Assembly: GCA_018697195.1 (NCBI GenBank) | Contig: CM031879.1 | Coordinates: 29,950,473 to 30,014,472 of the forward strand | From: Certhia americana | Taxonomy: Eukaryota > Chordata > Aves > Passeriformes > Certhiidae | Direction: 5' to 3' | Length of the DNA stretch: 64,000 nt | Shown: piece after piece, positions 24,659-37,120 of the stretch | Layout: each line of letters starts with the position of its first letter | Position numbering within the stretch: the first letter of the stretch is position 1 | Notes under the pieces: model-generated | What the model was told of the DNA's origin: nothing | The model's database searches: none | What the model saw: the letters and a program-made list of their open reading frames with translations, nothing else | Made by a program: the position numbers and the translations under genes

Positions 24659-26456
24659 GTTACAGCAACTACAAAAGGTTAGAGGCCAACAATAAAATGT
24701 CCTCTCTATAATATTTGGGATCTGAGTTTCAGTTGGCAGAAGTGAAACTAAAGGCAATTAGCACATCTTAAATGCTGGACCCAAAAACCTTTACCTCTGT
24801 AATTATTCACAGAAGTCAATAATGTTAGAAAGTACTCATCAGTGTACATCAGAATGAGTAAAGGTTCATGGCATGCCCTGCATAAGAAGGTGATTGTCCC
24901 CTCTTAAGGAATATGAATGACCCATTTAATTAATCCTAGTTGTACCATGAGGAAGTGGTAGTGTTATATACTAGCAAAATATTTATGTTCAGGTCAGGGT
25001 TGAGACCCAACGGCTTTGCACTTAATAATATATCTCTCTCCAGATTTTGCTGAGCACAAAAATATATAAAGATCTGTATTGCTCTAGCTGAGCAGATATT
25101 TCCTTATTGTAAGAGAGACAGTTTTCTGTGCAAAAGTATGTCTCCAGCACAAAGTGGCTGAAGTGTGTGATTCCAGCACAGAGAATATTCAATTCCAGAT
25201 TTAGGTGATAAGAATCTCCCCTCTTCATTATATTATCCAAGAAGATAAATGAGCATGATTTCATAATCCTAATTCAGTTAATTAATAAAAAATTGTTTAC
25301 CCAGTATTTTTTAAAATTAATTTTTATGTTAGTAAGGAGAAGGAATTTTCTGCTCCTGAGATTTCTTATACATTCCTACTGCAGCTCATTCTTCTAATGC
25401 TTTCTTAATCACAGATTATGTTTCTTGTTAATGTTAGCTTCCTGTGATAACAAGAAAAAACAATATATAGACAAGAGGTGGAGAACAAGTGATATCAGTA
25501 GAAAAGAGTAATATATTCTGGAATTAATATAACATTTACATCCTCACAAAAATATGAAACACTCAAGGGTATCATGCTGCCTATGCTTTAGGACACAGTG
25601 AATCAAATAACTTTGAAGCTCACTACTGAAAGACAAGGTTTACTAAGCTGCCCAGTCAAGCTGTCACATAAATGTTTCTAAAGTGAAAGGCAACCTTTAG
25701 TGCAGCAAATATGTTGTGTAGTCTCATGAATCCAGTCAAAATGTAATACAGAAATCATTTATCCAAACATGGTTTTGTAATTGCGGTCTAAAAAGCTTTC
25801 AAAACTTCACAGAATTCAGTATGTTAAGAAGGTCACAACTTGAAATTGCTTCCTAGAGCAAAACTGATATAAACAAATTCTTTCCTTAAGAATCCCTTTG
25901 TTTAAGCCATTTATATTTCTGTCTCAAAAGAGAAAGAGTCGCAGAGAATCCAAATCAGCAGTGTTTAAAAATATGAATCCATTTTAGGCACCTGCATTCC
26001 CATTCAAATCACTATGTGGTGTCACAAATGACACAATCAGCTGTAAAGCTTAACAAAATGAACTTGCACATTTTGCTCAAATAAAAACAATGTCCATCCT
26101 TAGTCCTCTTAAATTCTCACTCCTAAATTCACTTCTCAATTAGAAGGACCTAGTGAGCAAGAAACAAGTTAAAGCAATCAAATCAAAATGACTGAACTCC
26201 ATTAATTTCTTATGCTTACAATTTCCCATATCGCAGAGCCATTTCCCAAATACATATGTATCAAAGCTTTCATATATGCCCTGGCAAATCTATCTTCTCT
26301 TGCACACAAAGAATCAACAAATGACAGAAATGTTGCTTATGAAACCCCTGCAAATTCAAGCAGGGATTGGTGTACACATAAGTTTCTCTCTATAAAAAAT
26401 TTTACATTTTAAACACTCCAAAGGCAACATTGTAGCACAAGATTTATATACATTTA

Positions 26457-26548
26457 ATGAAAAAAAAGGGAAAAAATTCCTACCCAAACCAACCTACTAA
26501 CCAAACAAACCCCCAACCACACCCCAAAAAAGCCAACAAAACCCCAAT
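26457..26548. repeat. A/C-rich low-complexity tract
   Basis: About 90 bases are almost devoid of T and G on the plus strand after the first few, with ACC, AACCAAAC and CCCCAAAA clusters. It is strongly strand-asymmetric (G/T on the other strand), but the G runs on that strand are not regular enough for a confident G-quadruplex call. Confidence 0.8.
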
Positions 26549-28288
26549 TGGGATAAATCCTATTATCAGTTGGCAAAAATTTTCCAGATGACTGATGCTG
26601 AGGAGTCCTGTGTGCCAAAACTCTGTCCCCTACAAATCTGTTCCCTGTACTAAATGTCTGCTACTGTCAGTTTCTTCCAGTTACTTTCCCCATATAAATG
26701 AATTTCAGCTGGCAACAAGGAAAAATGTCTATTATTTTTTTTTTATGAAGCTGATGGCATCTTTAGTACAATTGCACACAGCTGCTGGGAATGAGTGATG
26801 CTTTGCCAAATGCATCCCATGATGTCCTATTTCCCTCTTTTTGTGCATTGTTTCCTTTCCATTCTCTCTGCAATAAAAAGAAAAGAGAAATCACCAAAGT
26901 TGAATCGAGAAAACTTGTTCTCATTTTTTGCTTATGGAGTGAGGGAATGAGTCCACCACTGAGAAGGGATGGTTGCAGACACAGCTTTCATTACAAGAGT
27001 TTTTTTTAGGAAAGAGAATGACAATAAGGGACACAAACTTTTTAATATCCAGCCAGGTGAGAATAGTCAGGAGCTTCTGGTATTGCAATAGACTTCACAG
27101 GAAACTATATGGAATAGCAGACTGCAGCCATGGCCAGTTTGCTGCTACTTTAGGGTATACGTTTCATAAAGTCAAAAACTGAAGTAATTTGGATGTTGAT
27201 GCAACCAGGAGAGGGGCTCAGGACTAGCTTTTGAACCTCTGAATAAAGAAAGAGAAGGCTGCAATGGTAGTAGTGAAGATGGAAAAGTCAATGTTTCCTG
27301 TAAAACCACCTTTTGCTTTGCAAAATCACTTCTGGTTTCTTTTCTGAGTTTACCTTCCCCAGTTCAGTTCACTGAGCCAGCTCTCCATCTTTGATAACAT
27401 CATTTTATACTTTTATTCATTTATGAGAGAATAATATGTATCATTAGTTTTGTCCTTAATATTTTCATCTCAACAAAAGCAAACAATAAAAATAATAATG
27501 AAAAAAATCCAATCACATTGCTTTAAATTTGCTGGAATAGACCAGTACATTCATGTTTTTAAAATGTGATTGAGAAGCTTGAGTGAGTAGACTACAGTAT
27601 AGCAGTTCTACAATATTTTCTCAAGCCTAAAGATTCTTTTGCAAATGTACTCCAAGCCATAATGAGCATGAAAGAAATTTAAAGTTCCTTCCTAATAGAA
27701 TGCATGTATGATATCTTCATCTTGTTTCAAATCCATGAAGGACTGATAAGCCTAGAAGTAGTGGAAAAAATAAAATTTGAAACTAAGAAACTTTTTCAAA
27801 TTTCTTTATTTTCTTAATAAAGGTAATACACAGCCCAAACTGTGGTACTTGACTTTCCATAATTTAAAAATTTCTATCTGACACAGATTTAAATTTGCAA
27901 TTTTTTATATGAAATATTTTAAGAAACATCCCAAGCATCATGTGCTTAGTATTCACAAGAAGCATGGTGTTTGTCCTGTGCTCTGTCCAAGAAGCTCAGT
28001 GATAAAAAAAGTCTTTCAATCCCCCAGGTTTTAAATGCTCCAACTTTTCTTTTGTTTGAGAAAAATTGAATTAATCTTCTTCTTTCAGAGGCTTTTGCTA
28101 TTTACTTCAGCAAGTATTGAAATGATTAACAAGTATATAAATAATTGTAAGGATCTGTGAGTCGATGCAGGCAGCCAGAACAACCACAAACCACAGCTGA
28201 AATGCAAAGAATAAATATATTTCATTATCTCATTAACTGGAGGATCCTGGGGCAATACCTGCACAAAGACAAAAAAGAATAGGAACAC

Positions 28289-28868
28289 TGGAACTGCCAG
28301 GCTCAATAATTTCTTCTCAGGAGCTGTTACAGTGCTGTGTTTTGGATTCAGAATAAGAATGGTATTGATAACACACTGATGCTTTGATGTCTTGCTAAGT
28401 TGTGCTTATCCTAAATCAAGAACTTTTTTCTTGTCTCACGCTCTGCCAGTGAGGAGGTACACAATGGAAACTAGGAGTGAGCACAGCTGGGACAAGTGCC
28501 CTGAACACACCAAAAGGATATTACACAACATAGAAGGTCATGCTCTGTATATAAACTGGGGACACAAAGGGCCCACAAACCCATAAAGGGCAGCTGGTCT
28601 GGGTTCAGGAAGGGAGGTCTGGCACCAGTCAGGTAGTGAGCAATTGCATTGAGCATCACTGCTTTTTTCCCTTTTTATTACCATTGTTATAATTTACCAT
28701 TATTATTTTATTTTACTTTATTTCAATCATTAAACTGTTCTTATCTCAGTATAAAAGTTTTATTTTGATTCCCCCTCCCATTCTACTAGGGGAGCAGTGG
28801 AATAGAGGGAAGGGTGGAGGGTGCAGCTGTGTGGGACTTCATCTCCAGCTAAGTTTAATACAATGACA
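28289..28868 (+). mobile_element. Solo LTR of an endogenous retrovirus
   Basis: The segment follows the course of a widespread bird LTR type. Near the left end is GCTGTGTTTTGGATT with TTGATAACAC, then CTCACGCTCTGCCAGTGAGG, CCAAAAGGATATTACAC, GGTCATGCTCTGTATATAAA (TATA box 28548-28555), ATTAAACTGTTCTTATCTCA (28729-28748), a purine-rich GGGAGGGTG-type block, and an end at TTTAATACAATGACA (28868). The left boundary (28289, TGGAACTG) is set by comparison with the family's usual start and is less sure; no clean target-site duplication is seen. No retroviral coding remnant adjoins it. Divergence is clearly visible, so it is old. Confidence 0.7.
28548..28555 (+). promoter_or_regulatory. TATA box of the 28.3-kb LTR
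   Basis: TATATAAA lies 12-15 bases after GGTCATGC, as in related LTRs where TATA follows a TCATGCTCAG-like segment. It is the probable U3 promoter of the LTR; present activity is unknown. Confidence 0.5.
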
Positions 28869-31800
28869 CATCTTGTCATAGGTGGAAACTAAAACTGATT
28901 GGGCTACACCTCCGTAGAACAGCAAGTGGAAGCCTGGAAGTGGGGTTTCCATATCTGTTCTCTTACCACTAATGTATGTGTATAATCACCCAGGTGTGCA
29001 CAGACACAAAGAAAATGAGTGCTTGTGGTAATTCTGATATCATGCAGGAAAATCATTTCACATTTCATAAAACACAGAAGAGAGACATACTAAACAAACT
29101 TTGCATTACATAAAGTTTTGGTTTTCTTTTTAGTAAGTCAGAAGTACACAGTAATTTTCATATATTGAATATTTAAAATAAATAAGTGACAAAATTATTC
29201 CCTTAATCGCACTCAGAAAATATAAGCATGATCATATAAAAAAGAATGTGGTCTTCTATTGACCTCCCATGTGCTTCCTAAAAGGAGCATATTTAATTAT
29301 TTGAATGAACCGTTATGTAATTTCAAAAGAAATCCTGTGATTGTATTTAAGTGTGATTTCCCTTTAAAATTCTCTATATTAGTTGCTCTAAGCTGAATTC
29401 CGACATTCTTCTCTTGTATAATTTTCAGAAATCTAGTACATTTGTTTGAAAAACCTATTAATGTCTTTAACCAAAGGCTTCTTCTGCTAAAGCTTTGGGA
29501 AGTCTTTGTGTCAAGACATATCTATTTCAGGGAAATACAGCAAGAATATGTTCAAACAGGAAACAACAGCTAGCCTGGGAGAAAATTGATTTTTAATGTC
29601 CATAATTCACAGACAGAAACTGTGTTATGCAGTGACTGCAGGAAAGGCTTACACGGATGTTAAATCATTGTAATAGTTGCACATACAACTGTTTGAAGAG
29701 ATAGAAAAGGTGGTGCTTTAAAATACAACTTCCTCCTGTAGTAAGTCTCTAGCCTAAACGGCTGCCACTTTGACATCCACATTCACTCTCTTTCATGGAG
29801 TTTTAAAGATGATGATAGAATAATCAACAGTCACTACTCTCTCAGGCTGACAAAAGCTGTCTAGAATATGCCTCTTTGAATATGATCAGTATTTTCAGAG
29901 CATGAAAAAAGATTTTCTACAACACTTGTAAATATGTTGTAAATGTGTAAATGTGTAAACCGTCATACTGCCTGGAAAATAACCACCATAAATGCTGATG
30001 CTCCTTCTATTTCTGAATGCCCGTCATCTGTGCAGTAGCTGCCAGTACCACAGTCCAAAATCTCCCAAGCTGGTAGGTGAAAGACTGGAATGCAACTGAT
30101 TGGACAAAACCCACTCCCTCTCCCTTCCCTCAAAGCATATTTCTGACACATCACATCATTGCTTTTACAATGCAATGTAAAAGTTTGAAATGGAAATTAA
30201 TATCCTTCTTTGTGTTATTCTACAGGCAGAATCCTGCTGTTAAGTATGATGCAAATAAAACACGTGAAATATAAACCCAAACCATCTCTATTCTGTCTTG
30301 ATTAATTGTTCTCTTTTCAACGTCCCCACTTGGTAAAGACAGTGCTCTAGCACTTTTGTCCTGGTTTTTTTTTTCCTGTTAATATTCATTTCAGGATATT
30401 TTTACTTGAGCAGAAAAACAAATGTGCAAAATTTCATGGAAATTAATAACCTTATAAAATAGTTTTGTTATTAATAGTGATAATATAATTTTATTCTTTT
30501 TTAAAAGAAAATAATGGCCCTTCAAGTCTTTCCAGTAGTAGGGAAAAGGAAAGCTTAGCCACAGTAGTGGTCAGGTATTGATGACAGCCAGTAGTCCAGC
30601 ATAAATCAGAAACAGTGATAATACGTCCCAGGGAATGTACCATCTTGTGAAAGTGGATACAGTCACACACATGGAGTTACAGGCTGGATATTGTCATATT
30701 ACCAAAATTGCAGCCATCTGCTCCTGGATCTTCATGTTCTTGTGCCAGCCTAAGTGGCAGAGTTGGGAAGCCTGGCTTGTATCAGCAGCAGTTCAAGGGG
30801 GGATTTCTATCAGGGCTTGCTGGGAGACCTACACCAGGTGCAGTGCTCACTGTTCCTGTAGAAGAGCTATGCATCCCTTCATATACACCATGAAGTAGTT
30901 TTTGATGCAAGAACAGTTTTCATTTAATATTTATATTTTTAAATATCGCTTAATTTAATTTAAAGACTTAAATAACAGATAACCATATTCTTCAATGATC
31001 CTTTAGACCAGAGTTTTCTTATTCTAAATTAAAACAAAGTGTCTCATTTTTAAATTCTCCCTTTGCACCCTTCTTTGAAAAAAACCCTTTAAATTCCCTA
31101 ATAAATCATCTGCTGTTGCAAAGCTCCAGACATTGACTGTGGCTTGATTGCTCCTGTTCTCATTTTTTAATTTTTTTTTCTTCCCTTGCCTAATGGAGGA
31201 TGGAAGACTTAATTATTTGAATTAAATTTTATATTCAAGCCTGATATAATTTTATCACTGTCAGAGGATCTCCAGCTAATGTTTAAAGGACTCCTTATAG
31301 CCTTATTATGTGCTGAATTGTGAAACACATCGATATTTGCACACATCCGTCTCCTTTGAAGAAAAGCAATGCTGCGGGCCTTCCCGCTTATAGTTAATTC
31401 ACTGTACAAAAATTGGTGTTTTGGCATGTCAATTTATATTCTCTCTGTAGAATGAGAAATATAAAAATCCAAGTTTGTGGTCTGAAACACTGTCATAAGA
31501 CCATCTGCTATTCATTAATGCTTGATCTCATACCTCCTCAGCTACTACTTCTCCGGCTGAGAACCCATTCCCAGCTATGTGAAAAGTGACATCTAGTTCC
31601 TGTATATCCCCCTCTTTCAGAATAAGATTGATTGGAGAAGCATTCTTTCAACTACCAACCCTCCTGCTTGATAAAAAGTAGGAAATGTTAGGCATCATAA
31701 CAGGGTTCCAGTCACTTTTGAATTTTGTCTCCTTTAGCCTAAAATTCATAACTCTACTTTTGGCCTCTGTTGCATATCCACTGCCACTACCAGCTCTGGA

Positions 31801-34800
31801 TTTTTGGCAGCCCTTATCCACATTTAATGACAGTACAGTGATCTTCATCTCATCTACTGTGGTAACTGCTTTATGGAATCCAGGAAACGTTCCTCATCAC
31901 TGAATTTCTCACTAGATTCCTTTGCTGCATTTACTGTTACACTTTTCCTGGACTGAATGACAAAATGGCTGTTCATCACTCAGCTTTAGCTGCTTTATTT
32001 AAATGTTGGAGATCCATTATATTCATTTTCCCACTCTGCAGGATCAGGAGGGTTCTTTATTCCAGCATTCTGTCACTCTATTCCTCTGTCCATTCCTGCT
32101 GTGTTTTTCTCTATATTCTCTCATCAGTTGATACATAGCCCATGACTCAATGGTTACCTTACACCATTTCCTGGCACTTTATTTTTGTGTATATTAGAAA
32201 TATTTTTTCATCAGAAAAGAATTGAAGGAAAAAAGTAGGTCAGAGAAGCTGGCACTGTTAGACAACATTTGAGTTTCAACAGATTTCAAAATAAAATATA
32301 TTGTTTTGAATTTTTGTGATAATAGCATAATTATTGACCAGGCCACATTAGTCTTAACTAAATTGCAAGATGATTCCAAGAAATAATCTCTATCTGTTTT
32401 GTTAACCTGAACCAACAGAGGTTCAGACTTTCAGAGTTTGCTGAGTATGTTACTCCTGATGAGCATCATGCATTGGCACAAGCTGCATCAAGAGCACTGT
32501 GAGGCATCTACATCTCTAAAGCACACCTGATCAGAGTTCCCCTGTGCCAGTGGTCCTACCAACATTGACAAGAATTTGCAAGACACTACAAAAATCAGAT
32601 TTTAAGAAATACACACACTTACATATTCAAATTTTGTGTCAAAAAGATTACAGCAAATATACAGTAGATCTGTATTTATTAGACATATGGGCTAATGGAC
32701 AAATTGACATATGAGTTTATTTGTATTGTTATTTTAAAGAGTTATGAGGGCAATTGCTACATAGTATTCATTGATGAATATAGATTCTCATTAATTCATT
32801 TAGGAAAATGCATATTGTTCATCATCTAAATATTCCATAGCTATAATTAGATGTTAAATTTTTAAAAGCTATACTTCCACTTTAAACAGTTAGTTGTGAC
32901 CACCTAGAAATATAAGGCAACATTCATTACACTAGCTATATCTATCAGAGATTTATAAATTCCAAACATCTTAATATTCACATTTCTTTCCCAGAGTTTT
33001 TAATGCCTAATATCATAAGTATCTGAAAAATTATTTTTTCCTCATGTAGATGGTAAGGTCTGTTCCCTGAGGATCTAAAACTGAATTATTCAGTGCTCTC
33101 TGACAACACTCAAGACAAATTAAATAAAATCAAAATGAATCCTGATGACTTTCCCCTTATATTCACACTTTAAAATAATAAGCCCTGACAAAAAGGGCAT
33201 TATCATCTCATATGGCCCAATTAGAGAAACTGAAGGCTTGAGGCGGTATTATTTGCTATGGCAATTTCATATTGAACTACATTGGAATGATCTGCCAGAA
33301 GTCTGGCTATATTCCCAGCCTTAAAATTTATGCACAGGGATTTGATAGCCTGAAAAGAGAAAGGGATTTTGGTGGGAAAAAAAAAAAAATAAAAAAAAAA
33401 AAAAAAAAAAAAAAGGTGTTTCAGAAATAGTTAATAGCAAAATTGTGGAGGAGAGTTGTCACATTTAGCACACGGAACAATAGGAAACACAAAGTGCCCT
33501 ATTTTCTTGCAAGTTAAGTTTAGTGACAGATTTGGTTTAAGGAAGTCCAGACATTTACAAGGTGACAGTAAACACCTGGGGTTAAACTAGAAATATTTTT
33601 GGTTTACACATTTTTGTTCCAATGCTATTTATAATGCTTTTTTATAATCATTATCTTTATTGGAACTTTATCAAGTTCATTACTTATAAAAAATTTCAAA
33701 TTTTGCATGGGATAAGTACAAAAGAACAGTTTAGTGTTTCAAATCTTATCTATAGAAAGATATATGTTACTGGCATTAATCAATGAAGACACAACGCTAC
33801 AAGGCTTTATCAACAATATACTTGTCTTCATAACACTTAATCATATACTTGAATGTCAAGTATTTTGATTTATCTAATGTTTTCTAAATTTTTATCAATA
33901 GAAAAAGTAAGGTAAGAGATACATAACTTTCCTTATGCTTTAGACAATTTGAATGATACCGTCAATTGTCGGTCATTTTTTGAAATATTTTTTTCTGTAC
34001 CTTTTAATCATAGATGAAAAAATTTGAACATTTGCTCATGCCACTCTTTTCACATATTTCACCATTTGTAGTAAAATACAAATATAACTTTAGTTTTAGA
34101 GAATTTGCAATGAAGAGGTGAATTTAAACTGGCAATATAAAACCTTGTCACAGAAATATCAGACATTTTCATAATGTATGTGTAATGAATGAATGCTGTA
34201 AGTCATAATAATAATGCTATAAGAAAACCTGAAACAGTGAAACCCACACAGTGTTGTTTCAGATATTATGCTTATATGGGTAAAAGAAATGTTGCCTTTA
34301 ATAGTAATTCTTTTTTTTTTTTTTCTTACATGTTTATATATTAAAATCTTCAGTTTGGTGAATGCTGACAGCCGACTCCATTATTTATCACTTATCCTGA
34401 CATAGCATCTTCATGATATTAAGTACCATATAAAATCATAAGTATACTTTCCTCCACAGAGTCAATGACATAGAAAGGCAAAGCAAAAATGAAGATCACA
34501 AAATAACACTAAATTTTCTGTTACATCTCTAACATATATGATTACAGAGGTCACCATTTTTCCCAGAATTCTGAGTCAAATTTCTATGTATCTGCATCAA
34601 ATTAATTGTCAGTATGGAACTAAAATACTCTTAACTCAAAACTGCTATCTGCATCAATGAGAAACCCAGTAGGCTAATAAGAAATTTGCATTCTGTGATT
34701 TGTTTTGCCCTCGCTAAAATTCTAAAATGGAGAACAGTCACAAATTTCTCTTGATAGAATCCATTTACAGCATTTTATATCTCATACCATAACTTAAACA

Positions 34801-36736
34801 TTGAGAGCAGTAAAAGACAGCTGTTTAAGGAACTGTAGCAATCTAAAACATTTAAAACAGTTAAAAGAAACAATTATTTTATTAGTTGGTGTTGAAATAT
34901 TCATTAAATAAAATTATTATGAAGTATTATGAAGTTAATTTGAGTTTATAAATAAAGTTTCTTTTTTATTTTTTCTTAAGCAACAATTGCAAATGTTCTA
35001 AATCTATCAAGTTGGAAGTTGAGGACTCAAGCTACTCAAGGACAGCTCTATGGTAATAAAAAGATATATATGCCTGATGGCATTCTTTATCTTCCCAGGA
35101 CATATATTAGAAGAAAAAAAATATTTCCCAGTGCATATAAAAATCAGGAAAAAGTAATTTATAGATTCTTCCTTAGACTGAATCACTGTGAAGAGAAAAA
35201 AGAGAAATCATATTTAATTCCTCCTTCACTATTATGCCTTAACAGTTTAATTCACCATTAGTATTCTACAGAGTTTTGTGACTGTAACATGTAGCACTAA
35301 GAGTAGTGCTAGTAATAGCACTAGCAGAAAGGCAACCTTCTAGTACTGTCCACATGCTAGGTTTTTAATGGTTTGTTCTTTATATACTTTATATACACAA
35401 TGTCAGGTGACTCTTGTGCCTTGTAAGTCTACTTAAGTCTACATGTGCTATACAGTCCTGTGTAAATTGGTCTGTAAGGAACCAGATCTTCCCCAGGCTG
35501 ATCATACTTAATATGTAAACAATATTACAAGCACATCTTCTGTACACATTTAAGAATTCATTTAGTTTGTGCTTTAAAATGCACTTCTATTGTACTGCTC
35601 TAACTTAGCAATGGGCTGAGAATATCACAAGATCGTTCCTCCACCCACCATGCAACACTGGCTTACCACTAATTAAGCACCATTCTACATAGTACAAACT
35701 TTACAGTCAAACCTCATGCTTTAAAAAACAGACACACCTTGTGAAAATTTGCCTTCCTTTAGTAAACTCTGAATTTGGCCACTTTTAATGAACATGGCAA
35801 ACAATGTAATAAATTGATGGGTGCACACCTGTCAGAGTTGATACATTTAAAAAAGGTATGGCCAAAATCTACATAAGACTATCTAAAGATCCCAAAAACA
35901 AAAGACAAAGGAAAGTGAAGAAGGCCGCTTTGAATATTAATTTAATGAAAAACTAGACTAAAATTGCTTTAAAATAATCATCTCACAGATTGCCTGTAGC
36001 CGTCTTCATCATCTTATGAGATCCATAAAGGGCAAACTTTGTTTAATAGCAACATCTGACATTTATTGCTATGCCTGAGATAGACATTGTTCCTTTCAAT
36101 TTATGAGGTCGTAAGAGCATATCTCTTTTTGGGAAAACAATATATGGTAACTGGGTTTGTTTTTCAAATATCAAAACAATGTTTAAGCCACATCCAAGTA
36201 AATGCACAGCAACTGTCACAGGGGATTTTCCTGTAATAAAAATACATTTTGGTATAACATATCTGAATTTGACAATTTTTCTCTCTGCAAAATAAATCCA
36301 AAGGATAAAAGAATATAATCAAAGTTTTTATAAAGGCAAAAACCCAGTTGTCATATTGATTCTACTGGTGCTTTTTAGAGTCAGTTATATCTAAGCTATA
36401 GAACTCTGTATGGACTCTCGTCAGACAGTTCTATACATGGGTTTCCATCAGAGAATTTTTTCAATATTTCATCTAGTGTTTCAATACAACATTGAAAGTT
36501 CCATGCATTCAAAAATTATAAGTAGGCTTACAACTGCCTTAAAAGTCATGAGATTTTATAAAATAGTAACTTTTCTGTTTGATTTACTCTGTGATTCTTA
36601 GGATTTATTGAAATACTGTTTTCAATATTTCCAGAGAAGGAATCTTTTCTCCAAATTCATTTATATTTTAAGATTTCTAAATAGTCTCTTTCTTACATTA
36701 AATTATTAAGAACTAGCAATATTGAATGGATAGTAG
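28869..36736. other. Gene-free unique DNA
   Basis: No gene recognised; no frame exceeds 90 codons. A long A tract (33377-33414) and a T tract (about 34311-34324) occur. Blocks around 30900-31430 and 33040-33360 look complex and repeat-free, with many ATTA cores, and could be conserved non-coding DNA. A short inverted repeat TAGTGCTA/TAGCACTA lies at about 35295-35315. A GC-richer piece at 30540-30900 has overlapping frames of 87 and 61 codons, neither recognisable. Confidence 0.55.
33377..33414 (+). repeat. Poly(A) tract with one T
   Basis: Thirty-eight bases of A are interrupted by a single T at 33390. No AATAAA lies within the 40 bases before it and no retroposon body is recognised, so it is recorded only as a homopolymer. 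Confidence 0.9.
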
Positions 36737-37120
36737 TGGTACCTTGAGAGGCTACCTAGAACAGAGGATACACAGTGTTAAAGGAAAAAAGTAGGTATTT
36801 ATTAAAAGGGTTTCCAAGGATACACCTTGGGCAGTACAAGAGCCCGGCAATGACTACACCCAAGATGAACAGCTAGTCACATGTTTTCACACGTCTATAA
36901 GTTTTGGTCCATTTGCATATTTGGATTAATTGTCCAATTACAGCTTCAGGTTATGAAGTCCCATCCTCCCAGACTGCTCTCCTGAATTCATTGTTGCTTA
37001 TATTTTTGGGGCCTGAAGCTGCAATGGTGTCCTTGGTTCTCAGGCTGGAAAAGGATTTTTTTATCTGACTAAACTGTGAGGAGGACTTGTTAACACTCTA
37101 TATGAAGTTCAGAGTTGCAC
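36737..37120 (-). mobile_element. Solo LTR of an endogenous retrovirus, minus strand
   Basis: On the minus strand the segment ends CTGTTCTAGGTAGCCTCTCAAGGTACCA, so its 3' end lies at 36737, and it has AATAAA (36798-36803) about 60 bases before that end. Upstream lie GCCCAAGGTGTATCC, a GTGACTAGCTGTTC segment, CCATCCTCCCAGACTGC in plus-strand reading, and ATAGAGTGTTAACAAGTCC. I know this course as an LTR common in songbird genomes. The 5' boundary is uncertain (about 37120, TGTGCAACTCTG). No target-site duplication or internal retroviral sequence was found. The orientation follows from the poly(A) signal. Confidence 0.65.

Larger units (their letters stand above)
15781..28288. other. Gene-free unique DNA
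   Basis: Twelve kilobases with no recognisable gene or intact transposon. The longest frame is 101 codons (21842-22147, plus) and resembles nothing known. The stretch holds AT-rich patches with a perfect palindrome (16121-16140), a T run (about 18858-18873), an ATT-rich patch (about 22357-22435), an AATAAA plus poly(A) signature (24615-24658), and an A/C-rich patch (26457-26548). A slightly GC-richer stretch at 19150-19640 is unexplained; I see no open frame through it. Confidence 0.55.
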
